This document shows positions 1-12,882 of a stretch of DNA of 64,000 nucleotides, piece after piece. The stretch comes from Epiperipatus broadwayi (lineage: Eukaryota; Onychophora; Udeonychophora; Euonychophora; Peripatidae). The notes beneath the pieces were generated by a model. It made no database searches and was not told the DNA's origin. It saw nothing but the letters and a program-made list of their open reading frames with translations. The first letter of the stretch is position 1, and every line of letters starts with the position of its first letter. The stretch is from positions 7,915,291 to 7,979,290 of the forward strand of contig JAQFVV010012405.1 of NCBI GenBank assembly GCA_028023455.1. Reading direction: 5' to 3'. Both the position numbers and the translations under genes were made by a program.

Positions 1-230
1 TAATCTGAGGCTTCTACATTGCTCTTCTACTCTCAGATCTATTAAGAAAGCAATGATAAAACATATGTTTCCATATATATATTCATGAAAATAAACATAC
101 CTTCTGTGCATTAGGAATCCAAGTATATGATTAATTTTATGCATTATGTTTCATCTGTATCATCACTCTGAGCAAATTATTTATAGTTGTTAATTTGCTA
201 GCTCGTTATCAATTTTTATTATCTCCTTTT

Positions 231-515
231 TTTCAGAAGTCATTGAACATTACTTAAGTTTTTTAGCATTTATTTTTAAATGTATTTTCTGCCTATTATC
301 TGATAGTTTTTGCAACATTTTCCAGAGGCTATGAAGTATTCTTAATGAAAATAAATACATAGCCTCAAAATAAGTATGACTAAAGTAATCTCCATTTATT
401 ATCATTTTCTTAGCTTCAATTTTAATCTAAATAATATTTTGCATGTCACCACTGTAAAATGTTCTGGAGAATTGAAATCACTCTACCACACATCCCTTTA
501 TTAATCTTAATCAAG
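231..515 (-). mobile_element. Old RTE-type LINE fragment (RT region)
   Basis: On the minus strand this stretch aligns by eye to the reverse transcriptase part of the better RTE copy at 49.9-50.2 kb. Shared blocks include cattgaacattacttaag, tgcaacattttccag and ctccatttattatcattttc. It has many indels and no open frame, so it is an old dead fragment. Boundaries are approximate. Confidence 0.55.
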
Positions 516-1460
516 TAGAGTAATCATCATCACTATTAACATTTTGTATTTTTTAAGCTCACTCTAAACACACATCAGTGAAGCTATATATTTTGAAAAA
601 ATTTCAAGCTTAGTGCTTTTGGAACTTACTTGATCACATATTCATAGCTTGTGCTACTAATAGTTTTTTATTAGCAATAAATTATGCAAATATATGTAAA
701 TTATTTAACCAGCCCATTTCTTAAAAATCAGAAAGCAGGCATTTTTTGTTGTTGATGGCATTAGAATCATTCACAATGAAACATGCTTCTTTTACTTTGT
801 GCTTGATGTCATTTCTCTCACAGCCCATGATCTCAGCAGTAGTGGGTTTGAACATATGATTAGAAGCTTTTTGATTATTGACCTGCCTTCATTTTTGATT
901 CAGTGTAGAAACACTGGTAATAATTGTGGCTCATGTCTCTTGTAGTAAGTAAATCCACAGCCCATTTGAGATCATGTCATCTTGCACATGACCTGAGGGT
1001 TTTATCTGGTGCAATTTTATATTTAGAGTTAATTATCAGTCTATTAGTAGCTGGTGGAGTTCAAAAGCTTACTTTGAAAACATTGGCAAGTCATATTTTT
1101 CAGAAATTGACAATATATCTTCATATTTTACAAAGCTATGGTTATATCAAAAATATTTAAGAAATAGATGTTTTCTCATAATCTATAAATCCACTGCAAA
1201 ATGACAATTTATGTTCTTTAATCTTTATGCAATATCAAGTTTGTAATTTGATTTGTTCTTCTGGTTGGTTTGAGATCAAGGTTATTAGCAAATGAATTGT
1301 AGTCATCTTAGAAAAAATTTTGTATAGAAGATTAACACGTCTATAACTTCTAATATATTCTTTATCAATATTTATTATTTTTTATATTCATATGGTGTGT
1401 GTATATATATAATATTTAAATAAATGTATATTGTCTGTACTAAACTTAATGTAATTATAA
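516..1460. other. AT-rich intergenic DNA
   Basis: No recognisable gene or element. The only reading frame of note (924-1160) has no motif and composition like its surroundings, so I treat it as chance. Confidence 0.5.
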
Positions 1461-1775
1461 GGGGTTTGAACTCAGCTTTTCAAACCTCCTACAGCTATCT
1501 AATTCATCTTATTCATATGACCACATACATTTGAAAAAGATGATGATCTCCAGTGTGTGTAATTTGCACTGAAATAGTGATCATCGGTTGGTCTGGATCA
1601 CCATCTCACACACATATATACAATCAATGCTCATGGTGACCTGGATCAACTGATGAATTCTGGTTTAGCATGAAATAGATATACTGGAGATTACACATAT
1701 GGTCATGTATATCAGTTGAATAATATTGATTGAATAGCTGTAGGAAATTTGAAAGTCTGAATTTAAGTCTCTTAC
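1461..1775. repeat. Inverted pair of hammerhead-bearing repeat
   Basis: Two copies of the interspersed repeat seen at 21.6-21.96 kb lie head to head. The left half (about 1461-1625) is in reverse orientation and the right half (about 1630-1775) in forward orientation. The right half keeps CTGATGA (1650-1656) and GAAA, but stem II and stem I have decayed. The left half has CCGATGA in place of CTGATGA. Both look catalytically dead. Confidence 0.6.
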
Positions 1776-1779
1776 ATAT

Positions 1780-1863
1780 AAATATAACGTCATGTGAAAA
1801 TTTTACCAAATCTATTTTATATAATAATTGATTTGGTAAAATTTTTATATGATGTTATATTTA
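1780..1863. repeat. Short hairpin (inverted repeat, ~33-bp arms)
   Basis: The left arm (1780-1812) is complementary to the right arm (1830-1863) with a few mismatches. The matching blocks are ttttaccaaatc and gatttggtaaaa, separated by about 17 AT-rich bases. It lies between the inverted repeat pair and the PLE fragment, and may mark an element terminus. Confidence 0.55.
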
Positions 1864-1907
1864 TTCATTATTAAAATATTATTTATCAATATATATATAA
1901 ACATTAA

Positions 1908-2613
1908 ATGCATAAAGAGTTGGGGTCTATAATTAAACCTGATAACTACCAATCTGTATCTCATAAAGTAATCGCTTTGAGAAATTATTGTTATAAAAAT
2001 AAGAGATTAAATAATTCTAGTGGAGTAGCTTTGTTTCAAAAAGGTCAATTTTATAAAGATTATTTGAGTGTTGGCTACTCTGATAAATTTTTTAAAAGTA
2101 TTTTATTTAATAGTAATAATATTTGCAATAATATAAAGGATAAAGAAAAATATGATTTTATTTCTTTGCCATTTAAATTGCCTTCTTATAAAATTGTATG
2201 TAAAAACAGTAATTTGTTTGGAAATAAGAAAATTGCTTGGAAAAGAGATATTACTTTGAATAATTTATTAAATAATACAAAGGAAATTTTTGATAGAAAT
2301 ACTATTCCTGGAGTAAAGTGTACTATTCTTTGTTTTTGTAAGAAGATACATATAGGTCAGAGTAGTTTGTGCTTAAATGAAAGAATAAAGGTACATAAAA
2401 GTAGGGTTAGAAATAAATATCTTAGTTCTGCTTTATATATCCAGAAAAAAGATGCAAGCTAAGATTGTCTTTTTTGAGAGAAATGAAATAAAAAGAAGTA
2501 TTAAAAAATCTTTATTATTAAAAATTTATGATTCTGAAGCAATTAACTTATTTAAAAGTTCTTTTAATATTAAGGGAGTATGGGAGATAAATGGAATTAT
2601 GGGTAATGTTTAG
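1908..2613 (+). pseudogene. Penelope-like element, C-terminal RT extension and GIY-YIG endonuclease (degenerate)
   Basis: The 184-residue frame at 1908-2462 resembles the region after the RT core of PLE proteins. It begins with a post-RT segment (about residues 20-75), then the FISLPFK block, then a GIY-YIG-type endonuclease start around residues 135-160 containing CTILCFCKKIHIGQ, which matches the PLE pattern of C-x-C followed by a YIG-like triplet. A frameshift near 2455 moves the rest into another frame, which reads to a TAG at 2611-2613 and ends in the usual basic and hydrophobic PLE tail. The YIG triplet is HIG here. The RT core is missing, so this is a 5'-truncated dead copy. PLEs use this endonuclease to nick target DNA. 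Assignment is by motif pattern only. Confidence 0.7.
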
Positions 2614-5600
2614 TATAAATATGTTATTTTGTAGTTTTTTTACATTTGAAAAGTCTGCTTGTAGCAGTGAAACCATTGGTAGTGTTTTAGAGTTTATTTT
2701 CTTGGCTAGTTGGATTGAGTTCTAAATTTGAGTTAATTTTGATATATATATATTGTAACCAGTTGGGTCACATAGCACACAATAATATAGTGTAACGTTT
2801 ATTTATATACGTTACAAATATATTGGCATTGGGTAAAAAAAACTAAAAGATAAAAGTGGATTTAAAATTTTGTTGAGTAATTTTTTTTTAAAAAAAAAAA
2901 AAACGTACAATGAGGGTTGAATTATTCTTCTTATTTTTTTTTTATGTGATTAGTAATAACAGTAATTGGAGAGAACAAAAGAATTCCAAAAGCAAGTAAA
3001 AAAAGATAAGCTGAAAGTAGAAATACTCAAATTAATTAAAGATGACCGAAAACTTGAAGAAAATAAAGACTTTATTACATAAAATTTATAAAGACTGGAT
3101 AAGATTAAAAAGGCATGGTACTAGCAAGCGCAGAAGTCCTGAAAACTGGATATAAAAAGGAGGGATCCGGTTGAAGGAACGTCTTGTTCGTTTTGTTTCT
3201 CTAGTTGGTCTTGGATAACATTGATATATCCAAGATCACTCTTCGCTGAAGGAATTCGGCATGTCGCAGTGAACCGGAGCTTCTGAAGACATTGGACCTA
3301 ATGATGTACACCAGGAAAAGCCTTCGTGACCGACTGGGGAAATGGACCACAAGATCAAGCAATAACCAAAAGGCCGAGCTCATTATAACCAAAAAACTAT
3401 GCATAGTTATCTACTACTGAATTCATGAAACTTACCGGTAAGAATAATTATCCTGATTGTGACAAAGTTAACTATTTAAAACTACTCGTAAAAATAAACG
3501 TATAAAAGAATCCCGATAGTGACTTTAATTTTTCTATATGAGAGACTCTTATTTAACCAAGAACTTTTTGTTTATTTTAACTGATATTTATATTTTCTGG
3601 ATATTTCCCACCTGAATTAAATGTGTTCTCTCCAAGGTATTAATTAGCTACTTAACATGAAGTATTTTAGTTTGTCAAAATTAAAAATATTTCTAATATC
3701 AATTCTCATTTGTGCGTTATTAATAATAGTTATTATTTTTTATTATTAAATTTATTTTTAGTGTAATAAGATTTAAACGTAAGTTACCTTTGTCAATATG
3801 TTTCAATACGCCCAGGACTAATAATCGTAAAAATCATTAATTCTCATTACGGTAGAATTACCGCCCCTTAAAAAAAATATAATAAAAATCTTTTTATTTT
3901 TTTTTGTTTTACAACTTGCGAGAGGTGCTGGCAACATATTTCAGCGGATTCTTAGGAATTCTGGCGCCCATAGTAAATAAAATTAAAAGTTGATTTTGTC
4001 AATAGCACAATTCGTAACAATTAATAGGCTGAAGTTGATCAGGAAAAATAGCTGTGTTTTTAGAATAGAAATACAACTTTCTTCTTTTTTGACATAGCTT
4101 GATCAACTCATGCGCAGTTTATATTAGCGTGTAAAGGCCTAGTAATACGAAAAACGTTACAATAGTATGTGTGCATATATATATAAAGTAAAGGAAAAGT
4201 AGAAATAAACACAGACATAAATTTTTGTAGATTTTTTTTATACTTCCTAAAATAAAATAATAATAAGTAAAGGGTTAAATAATAACTCTGATTTAAAATA
4301 AAAATTGTTTTATAAATTAAACTTTTAAAAGGTCTGAATAAATATAAATATTGTATAAGTATTCTGATTTTGAAATTTAAAAACAAGTATGGTATTTTTG
4401 AAATTTTTAATTAATTAAACAAAACTTCTATCTATTAAAAATCCTCTAAGTAAAACATGTATGTAGATTCCAAGGGATTAGACAGATAAAAATAAAATTC
4501 TGTTTTTAATCAAGGTGTTGTTATCACCTCAGATGATTTGATAAAAGGGCTGATAAAAATATAAGCTACAGTCTGGATTGTAGTTTTTGTAAAAGCTGAA
4601 CAGAACAGCTTGGCTACTAAACATTTTTGAGTAAGTGGCAGCAATTATCTGACCAAAATAGATAACCGCTGTTTGTTTTTGGCTGTAGCAGAGAGTTGGC
4701 AGAATAGTTGATGTAGCTGAAGGCAGGATAGTAGATCCAGGAGCTGCTACTATTTTCCTTTACAGGAGTTTTGATTTACTTGAAGCTGGGTCACTTTTGA
4801 ATCAATAGCCTGAAAAAAATGAAGACAAAATAGCTAGCAGATTTGAAGATCTAAGGAAGTACAGTTTAATAGCTGCCCTATAGTTTACTGCACAGTTTTG
4901 ATTCATGAGGCCAGGAGGACTTCAAATAGATCAACTAACTGCTTAAATATGTTCTAGAAGACAGCTTGACAATTGCTTGAACTACAAAAGGAAGCTCAAG
5001 GTATTCCAGAAAATTACTTGAACACTTTTCCCTGATGATGACAAGCCCGAAATTATATTTTTCTGATGAACCAAAAACTAAGCTTCCCAAGAGAAAGCTT
5101 GAAAAAATTGGTGTACACATGCTGCTGTTTATCTATAAACACATAGAACCACAGATAAACATGTCACATGTATATACGGTGAGTTATTTTATTTTAATAT
5201 TTCTTAAAACGATTTTTAAAATTGAACTTAAAGCAAAACAAGTAAATAATTTGCTTGAGTCAAATGTCTAAAAAAAAGATGATTTGATATATATTTAAAG
5301 AAATTGTTTTGGTAAATCCTTATAAAAAAATTAACATTAAAAGAAGAATATATAACTTAAATGCAAGCATAATTTTGTTTGAATTAAAATTAAAAAGCAA
5401 AAACAAAAAATGTTAAACTTTATGAAAGAATTAAGCAACAAGATTCTATATACTTTCAATATTGAATTAATTATGAAAAATATATTGTAACAAGTTTAAA
5501 TAAGTAAAAGTCAGTGTGCGTATATACACGCACATTTACATATGTAAAATTTTAATCATTTTTTGTTATTGAATATTAATTGTATATTATAAATTGTGCA

Positions 5601-5780
5601 TCTGTGCGCATATATATGTAAACCATAGTAATAACTTGAATTGTATATTGTAATTTTGTAAATCATAAATGTGATAATTTTTTTATTGTAATCAAAATCA
5701 GAAGGCTTAATTGATATGTAAAGAGCCATAATACCATTTTTTTGTTATTAATAAACTTATTTAATTGTTAAAAATGTTGT
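2614..5780. other. Gene-poor stretch with a less AT-rich island; possible LTR remnant
   Basis: Mostly AT-rich DNA. The part from 2754 to about 3970 starts with TGTAACCAGTTGGGTCACAT, contains a TATA-like tataaaaaggaggg near 3151, and ends near 3962 with tggcgccc, a sequence used as a tRNA-Lys primer site in many LTR elements. It could be a solo LTR plus primer site, but I see no second LTR and no coding. 4400-5160 is another mildly GC-richer region with no motif I recognise. Confidence 0.25.
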
Positions 5781-5782
5781 TT

Positions 5783-6290
5783 CCATCATCTCTTGGTCAC
5801 CTACAGTAATAGAGCTTATGTTCTCTGAACTAGATTCATGCACAGGGTGAATATATAAATGGGGATGTATATTAGTGCTTTTGGGGATCCAGAGATGATC
5901 AATCCTCATCCTGGTTGGCGCAAAAGATAATACTCTTTAAAGCCCATCCACTACATTTGACTTTAGTTTAGTTTTATTAAAAATTTAAGTTTATAGTTGG
6001 CCAGTACATTAATGGTACTTAAGTGGCCAGAGCATTGATGATGATCAGCATGTTTTAAATGTCCCATCATTGTTGTTTTGATTTCTGATTATTGTATATT
6101 CTAATGGATGGGCACTAAGTTGGTGCATCCAAGTTATGTTTAAATAATTGCCCAAGCTGGCAAAAGCTCAATGGTTAGCCTGGTCTACAGAAGAACCATT
6201 TCCAATCCAGTCACAAGATTGACTGTTGATTTTATTATACTGATTTATTTTAATTGTTGATCATTCATGATGATGAATGATTTATTTTGA
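5783..6290 (+). repeat. ~500-bp interspersed repeat, copy 1
   Basis: Aligns along its whole length to the reverse complement of about 59765-60225. Shared blocks include gaactagattcatgca, agtttatagttggccagta, aagattgactg and gttgatcattcatgatgatg. I see no reading frame, tRNA-like head or terminal repeat. Two copies in 64 kb show that it is dispersed. A shorter match (agcattgatgatgatcag) near 23520 may be a third piece. Confidence 0.7.
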
Positions 6291-7195
6291 GTATAATTAA
6301 TTTATTAAAATGCTGGTTGATATATGGTTGATGGTTAATTATGCCTTTAGTTGCTCTTCTGATCTTTCAATGATTTCTCAGAGATTCTCTAATCTCATGC
6401 TCTTATACTATATTACTTATATATGTTTTTGCAAATTATTGATTTGTTTTTACTTATATATGCTTTTGCAAATTATTGACTTTGTATTTTTTAACTTGGG
6501 ATTGATGATGATTTTTCCATTACCCAGTTCAAACCAACTTTCTTTTTATATCACCCACCCCATCCCATTACAATATATATATATATATTATTTAAAAATT
6601 TAGTATATAGTTTTTTCAGTAGTTACTTAAACTATTTTTAAAAATATATCTAGTGATTTTATCACTTCTTTATATAAATGTAATTGAATTTTGCATCTCT
6701 TTATTTAAAATACTTGGTATTTTAAAAAGTTTTATTGTAAATGTAGATGTTATTTTCTTTTCTTGTTCTTCATTAATATATAGTTCTTGCAGAATTTGAA
6801 ATAATCTTTTCAATATCAAGATGTTTTATAATTGTGAAACATTTTCTTCAGTAGTTATCTTACTATTTTATATTTCTATTTCTTATATTATCATTAACTC
6901 ATTTTCAAACTGTCTTACATAATTCAAACATGCAGTTCTTCTAAATGACTTATTTATATGTTATTTCTTTTCTTCATACTATCTTGTCTTAGATGGTAAT
7001 TTATTGGTAAACTGCTATAGTTTAGTTTTCTTACTTTCATTGTCAGATAGTGTAGTGAGTTTATTGGCCTTTTCTTCAAATTTAATATTAAAATAAAATA
7101 ATAATATACTTTTTTTTCAGATGTTTCATATATTTAAGTTGATTCATTTTATTATTATCTCTTATTTAAACAAGTATATTATATATACTTTTAAG
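6291..7195. other. AT-rich intergenic DNA
   Basis: T-rich on this strand with simple poly-T/AT runs. No conserved coding or repeat recognised. Confidence 0.5.
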
Positions 7196-7350
7196 CTAGA
7201 TGTATCCAGTTTACTGGTTTGGCATGAAATACATATATTGGAGATCATTTTTTGTATATATGTGGTCATGTGTGTCATTTGTATGGGATGGAGTGGATGA
7301 AAGAAGGGAGTTTGAAAGTCTGGGTGCAGATCCCCAATAATATTATCTCT
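7196..7350 (+). repeat. Truncated hammerhead-bearing repeat
   Basis: The half of the repeat downstream of the ribozyme stem II is present (tactggtttggcatgaaata through ggagtttgaaagtctgg). The upstream part with CTGATGA is lost, so this copy cannot form the ribozyme. Confidence 0.6.
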
Positions 7351-8119
7351 TATAAGTATATTATTATAAGGCAAAATAAATTATAAATCACCTTTACTGT
7401 ATCATATTGATTTTATGGCATATAATGGAATATGTGGCAAGTTTGTATAAATGAATTATAAAATAAATGCATGCACTTAAGCATAAACAAGCAAAAAGAA
7501 ATGTAAATAAATTTTTATCACTGTCATATATGTGGTGTATCTGAACTTAGTTCAGTCCCATATTGCTATTTAAGTTAAATAACTGGATTGGAAGACATAT
7601 AGATGTCTGAAAATTTCAGATTTTCTACTCAATAGTTAGACGTTAGATAAAATGCTAGGCTTATCCTGGTATTTTTCATCTAATGCTTGAATATCCTAGC
7701 ACCTCACTGATGATTCCAGTAGCAGAAACCAGTCTGGGCTTGGGGATATTCTGCAAAGCTTGTTAAAAGCTTATTTTGTGAGCTCTATATATAACATTTA
7801 TAAATACAAGCTTATTAAATTAAATCATGTGACATCTGACTTGCATTTTTTTTGCAACCAAAAAATCACATATACAGACAAACAAAACATACTCTGAATA
7901 GCATACAGCATGGTAAAATCACTCTCCAGAAACTTTAAAAACTGATTGAGAAAATTTAATTTCTACACATGCCAATTGTTGAGGAATGAGGGCTGGAATG
8001 TTTTTTTCCATCCTCGTTTTTCTTTCTAGATACCAAACAATTTTGATGTCTAATTCAGTCTATATGAAAAAAAAATCAGAAGAATGTAGAAAACTAAAAA
8101 AATTCAATATTTTGCATAT
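7351..8119. other. AT-rich DNA with one foldback-type hammerhead motif
   Basis: The only feature I can support is the motif at 7702-7739, listed separately. The rest is AT-rich without coding signal. Confidence 0.45.
7702..7739 (+). ncRNA. Hammerhead ribozyme-like core (relative of the 20.3-kb family)
   Basis: CCTCA then CTGATGA (7707-7713), a weak stem II, GAAA (7725-7728), a minimal stem III ending in GTC, then TGGG that can pair with the CTCA before the core. This is the same layout as the tip of the foldback at 20.3 kb. It is short and stem II is poor, so activity is doubtful. Confidence 0.4.
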
Positions 8120-8195
8120 TCTGGATTTGAATCTTAAGTCATAGATATAGCAGATAGATGTTTAGCCACTTTATCACAAAGCATATGTTTACATT
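8120..8195 (-). repeat. tRNA-like SINE head (degenerate)
   Basis: The reverse complement contains AGATTCAAATCC, close to the pol III B box, with a poor A-box-like AAAGTGGCTAAACATC about 40 bases upstream. There is no clear tail or target duplication. Confidence 0.35.
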
Positions 8196-8289
8196 AATTA
8201 ATTTCTATTTAAATATTAAAACAAGATTTATTAAAAGTGAACATTCTGGCTCCATTTTAGGATAATTGATTATTAGTTTAATAACTATT

Positions 8290-8485
8290 AATCTTAAACT
8301 GGATTCCAAGAGATTGTAAAAGATCCTGAAAGAGACAACATGTGAGATGGATGGATGAAATAAGAAAGTGTGCAGGAGTGATGTGGAGAAGAGAAGCTAA
8401 ATATCAGAAAAGATGGATTGAACTTGGAGAGACCTTCATCCTGCAGTGGATTGATAATGGTTGTTGATGATGATGATGAATGTCA
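8290..8485 (+). mobile_element. RTE-type LINE 3' end
   Basis: Nearly identical to the last ~190 bp of the RTE copy at 18.66-18.86 kb: aactggattccaagagattg, gagatggatggatgaaataa and tgcagtggattgataatgg, ending in a GATGAT microsatellite, as RTE 3' ends do. It is 5' truncated and codes only the last residues of the RT protein with breaks. Confidence 0.85.
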
Positions 8486-8902
8486 TATTTTTATCTGTAT
8501 ATTAAGTTCACTCTGCTTTTTCCATCACTGTGGGCGAGGATATGCTTATAAACATCAAAAGCTTAAAGAATAGATGAGTTCACTCCATTCTTGACAGTTC
8601 GTTAGCATATAGAGTGTTGTTTATTTCTTCATAGCTTGAATGAAAGTGATTATATATACATTAAGCTAAGTTAATTTCATGTTTATGTATATACTATAGT
8701 ATATATTTAAAAAAAATAAAATTCTATCCTAATAAAAATGAAATATGATACACAGTATAATTGTACAGAAATAATATAATACACATAGGCCCATATATGG
8801 ATACCAAGTGTGTTTTCCAGTACTTTGCATAATGGCTGGTCATACAAGTTTTTTACCTGCTTAAATTTGAAGAGAATTAGGTGATACGAATCATAATAAA
8901 AA

Positions 8903-10620
8903 ATGGGGAAGAAGAGTAGAAAAACCCCAGAGGTCAAAGTGATATTCCAAATGATAATCTAAAAGATTTAGTTATTAGTAATCTGGAAGAAAATAAAAAC
9001 GGCAAAGATAAAATGTCCGATATGCCTATTTTAAATGAACGTAAACTAGAAAAAATTAATGGCGATACTGAATTAAATAAATTTAGAGATGAAAGTGATT
9101 GTAATAGTATTAACATTAAACTACAACCATTGCAAACAAAAAATCATGGGAGTTTAAGACTTCAGTCATAGATAGAGAAAATACTAGAACAATACTTGAC
9201 GGAGGCTTACATAATAACGTTGGATTAGCAAGATCAGAGTGGGAAATATTAAAACATAGTAAGAGAAGAAAAATGGATAACGATAAAACTTATGACTCGC
9301 TGGATGAGCAGAGTACCCAAACTACTCCAATAAAACAAATCACAGCAAGTTCAAAATCAATAAAAAAAGTAAATGAATCGGATAATCAAAAAGAATCAAT
9401 TAAAAACGCAACAACAAATTTTGCTGAACTTAACGATAATGTTTCAGAAAATAAAAGTACAAATAGACTTACCACTAAATCTTTTGTTACTTTAAACTCT
9501 TATTGGAAAAAAATTTTCATAAGCTGCATGTCACCAAGTACATCAATTTTTAGTTTAGTTATGCAAACAAACAACACTACAGGAGAACATGTGCTTGACA
9601 AACCAGATCTTAATGAATACTTAAAAGCCCTTGATGCACAGGAATTAATTAGCATGGTTAAATATACAGCCTTTTTTCTTGCTAGAGAGTTTGTCTCGAT
9701 AGAATACTTCAATAAAGAACAAAAAGAAAGAGCAGAAAACTTAATTAAGGAAATACAAAAAAAAAAAAAAATTACTATGTAACAAAAGATCCAAATCCAT
9801 TAATTTACGGAAGAATATTACACACCCCACCGAGTTTCAATATTGAATATTTTAAAATGCAAATAGGCAATTATGCTGAGGTAATAAATATGGAAAGGGA
9901 AATGATGGCGGATGTAGCCTTTCAAATTCCATCAAATGCATGAAGGGTAGTGCTTAAGTTGAAGAAAGGAGTAATGAAAGAACAGCTTCCGCATAGGTTA
10001 TTAAAGGATCAAATGCCTATTTCCTTCATTATAAGAGGTAAATCACTGTTGTGCTTTAGATGTGATAAAGTTGGTTATATTGCAGCATCGTGTGATATGG
10101 GGAATTGCATAAAGTATACTAAATTCGATCAAATGAATCACCTATGTATTAATTCATCTATAAAGACATGGGCTAATATAGTTAATAACAATAGAAAAGA
10201 GGATCTATTGTATGAACAAGAAATTTATAATAAAATTACTACAGATAAACTACCTGAAGCTGAGATTTTACCAGTTGAATCTGACACACATGCTGATAGT
10301 AGTAAAACCTCTGAAGATGATTATGACACTGACGGTTGGAAAGTGGGGTGGAAAACATGGATATTGTAACTCAATCAGTAGAAACTCTCAAACAACAAGT
10401 AAATAAAAAGGAAGGCAGAATAAAAATCAACATGGAAGATATTGCTGAAAAGGTCAATAATGATTCTAAGCTGGAAAATACTGATGTGCAAACATTTCCT
10501 ATTTAGGATAGATCATCTTTAAATGATGATGATAATGACAAGGAATACGATGGAATAAAAAATAAAAAAAAAGAGAATAATTTGGAGAGTAATATTCATA
10601 TAAAATGACAAATCTATTAC
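8903..10620 (+). pseudogene. LINE ORF1 (RNA-binding protein), frameshifted
   Basis: Possible start ATG at 8903 (MGKKSRKTPE), then coding in successive frames: about 8929-9170, 9153-9782, 9775-10369 and 10353-10500. The N-terminal part is acidic and lysine/asparagine rich. The region at about 9780-10050 looks like the RNA-binding module before a zinc knuckle, and the knuckle itself is CFRCDKVGYIAASC (from about 10050). In a canonical CCHC knuckle the third ligand is His; here it is Ile, so zinc binding is probably lost. One break falls at a poly-A run (9759-9771), a typical slip site. ORF1 proteins coat LINE RNA. Confidence 0.7.
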
Positions 10621-10632
10621 CAAATCATAAAT

Positions 10633-11832
10633 AAATCACTAAATGTAATATCAATTAATGTGAGAGGTATGAATGGGGGTAATAAAGCAGATAAAGTTTT
10701 GGATTACATTGCATCTCAGAAATATGATATTATAATTTTATCTGAAACAAATATTAATGATAAAACATTCCCATGGATTATTGAAAAACTCGCAAATAAA
10801 AATTTATTTCTGTACAAACCTAACATGAAATCATCACAAGGAGTAGCAGTGCTAATAAATATGAGTGCAGGTATAAAAAATATACAAATAATATTGTTAC
10901 AGGTAAACTATGTAGTAGTGTCTTTTGTCATTTTTGACCAGCTTCATTACCTAATTGCGGTGTACTCGATTTCCAAGGGTGATGATATATCTAAAGTGAT
11001 TCATAACGTCCAGAATAAGTTGTTACAAAAGCCGGGTATTGTGGTGGTGGGAAGTGATTTCAATTGATCCTACCAGAATATTCCCAAACTCTTAGAACAG
11101 AAATTGGAAGTAATTGCAGTATACCCGTTGAAAATGAAATATGGCAAAGATGCCTATTCATTTTTTAACAGTAGATACTCTTCACTGATTGATTTGTTTT
11201 TTGCATCCAGTGCTAAAGTTAAGGACTCATTTATTGATACTTCTCTGGTAGCCTTCTCAGACCACTTAAGAATACTTCTCTAGATAAAGAATTATAGTAT
11301 AATAAAAAATAAAAGATATGCCTTTACTATAAAGAAGAACATTAGGAGTCAGATATGTTTGTCGGTTGATCAGATATCTAACATTATCATAGTGTCGAAT
11401 TATTACAATCTGATTTCAAACCTGCCTCCATGTATTGTTTGGCATAAATTCAAAAAATTTATTTCAGACTTGTGCTGTGATAGTTCGAATAATATGATGT
11501 CCCTAAATCAAATGAAAAATAGAATCATAGAAATTAATAAAATGCTGAGTGTCATTTCTGGATTAGGAGAAAATAAAGACCTGGTTGGTAGACTACAAGA
11601 AGAATACAATAATATATATAGAAGAATGCAAGAAAATACATATACATTAAGACTAAGGAAATTAATACTGGGGTTTGGACATATATTAAAACCAATGATT
11701 AATTATGCAAAAATTGATATACCTCACACAAATGGTATCTCATCTATGAAGACAAGTGAAGATTCTCTAATATCAGGTGATGAGGTTGATGAATATATGA
11801 TTGAAAAACTAAAACAGATCATGGGTAATTGA
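10633..11832 (+). pseudogene. LINE ORF2 part 1: APE-type endonuclease and linker
   Basis: Starts with LNVISINVRGMN, then LSETN (catalytic Glu region), VVVGSDFN (GDFN motif), SSLIDLFFASS and FSDHLRIL (SDH motif). All the main motifs of the exonuclease-endonuclease-phosphatase fold used by LINEs for target nicking are recognisable. A TGA directly after SDFN (11065-11067) and a TAG at about 11281 interrupt the frame. The open stretch 11359-11832 is the linker to the RT. Confidence 0.75.
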
Positions 11833-11853
11833 GACATTGATGGTGAACAATAT

Positions 11854-12882
11854 ATGATAATGACAAAGCAAAGATTGAAGAAATATATTTCGTGCCAAGA
11901 AATTACAGAAGAAATTGATAGATTGAAAATGCAAACAGTATTGGCTAATGATGTGATTCCAGCATCAGTTTATAAACAAATCAATTATTTTATGATAGGG
12001 CCTATGTTAAAATATTTTAATCAGATGTGCTCACAAAGAATTGAATGGCCCAGCATAAATAAAAAAGTAATCTTTAGTGTTAAAAAAGAAAAGAACACAA
12101 AAATACCTGAATTTAAAGACCTAAGAAATATATCGATTGAGGATATCAATTCTAAAATACTGGCTAGAATCCTACAAAGAAAATTGTTTAAAAATGTCAA
12201 TGACAAAATTTCAACAGTGCATCATGCTGTGAAAGGTAAGAGAGCGATAAATGCAGCTCTTAAAATACAAGATGCTATCAAGTATGCCAAGGCCTTGAAT
12301 CTGACTCCATACTATGCATTAAAAATCGACTTTAAATCTGCATTTGACTTGGTTGACTGGGCTTATCTCTTTAATTCCCTAAAAGGCCTGATAAAAGATG
12401 ATCAATATTTAATTAGTGCAATAATTAATTATATTACTAATAATAAAATTTCCTATAAAAACTTTATGAGAAGGTCGGAATTCTTCATCCCTGGTAAAGG
12501 TATCCCACAGGGTTCACCATTGGCAGCACTCTTATTTGCTATTTATGTGGACCCTATGTTAAAGGAAATAGAAACAATAATTAACAGAATCTACCTGCCC
12601 CATTTGGGAGTTTCAATAAAAGTCATAGCCTTTATAGATGACATAATAATAATTTTCGAAAACAGTTATAATATTGATATAGTTATGAATCAGATTAGAA
12701 AATTTCAACAGGCTACAGGATCAGTAGTACAGTTTGCTAAGTCATCAGCTTGGCAATTGGCAACAGAGAAAAGAATACCAAGTGAGTTTTTAGCTCAGCC
12801 TAAGTCATTTCTTGGCCTCCCCCTGTACTTATCCAAAACTAAAATGAATCGTCAGTTAAATCAACTCATAACAAAAAAATAG
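11854..12882 (+). pseudogene. LINE ORF2 part 2: reverse transcriptase
   Basis: An open stretch of 342 codons with the RT blocks in order: FKDLRNISI, YYALKIDFKSAFDLVDW (block A with catalytic Asp), GKGIPQGSPLAALLFAIYV (block B), AFIDDIIII (block C; the two Asp are kept, the usual YA is FI) and SFLGLPLYLS. The window has no longer RT frame. It is preceded by a TGA (about 11830) and followed by TAG (12880-12882), so it is not translatable as one ORF2, but the core is the least damaged part of the element. Confidence 0.85.

Noticed and set aside
924-1160. 78-codon reading frame
   Set aside because: No motif, no splice or promoter context, composition as in flanking non-coding DNA.
2754-3975. Intact LTR retrotransposon
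   Set aside because: A TATA-like box and a tggcgccc word are present, but there is no second LTR, no gag/pol and no convincing TG...CA boundary.
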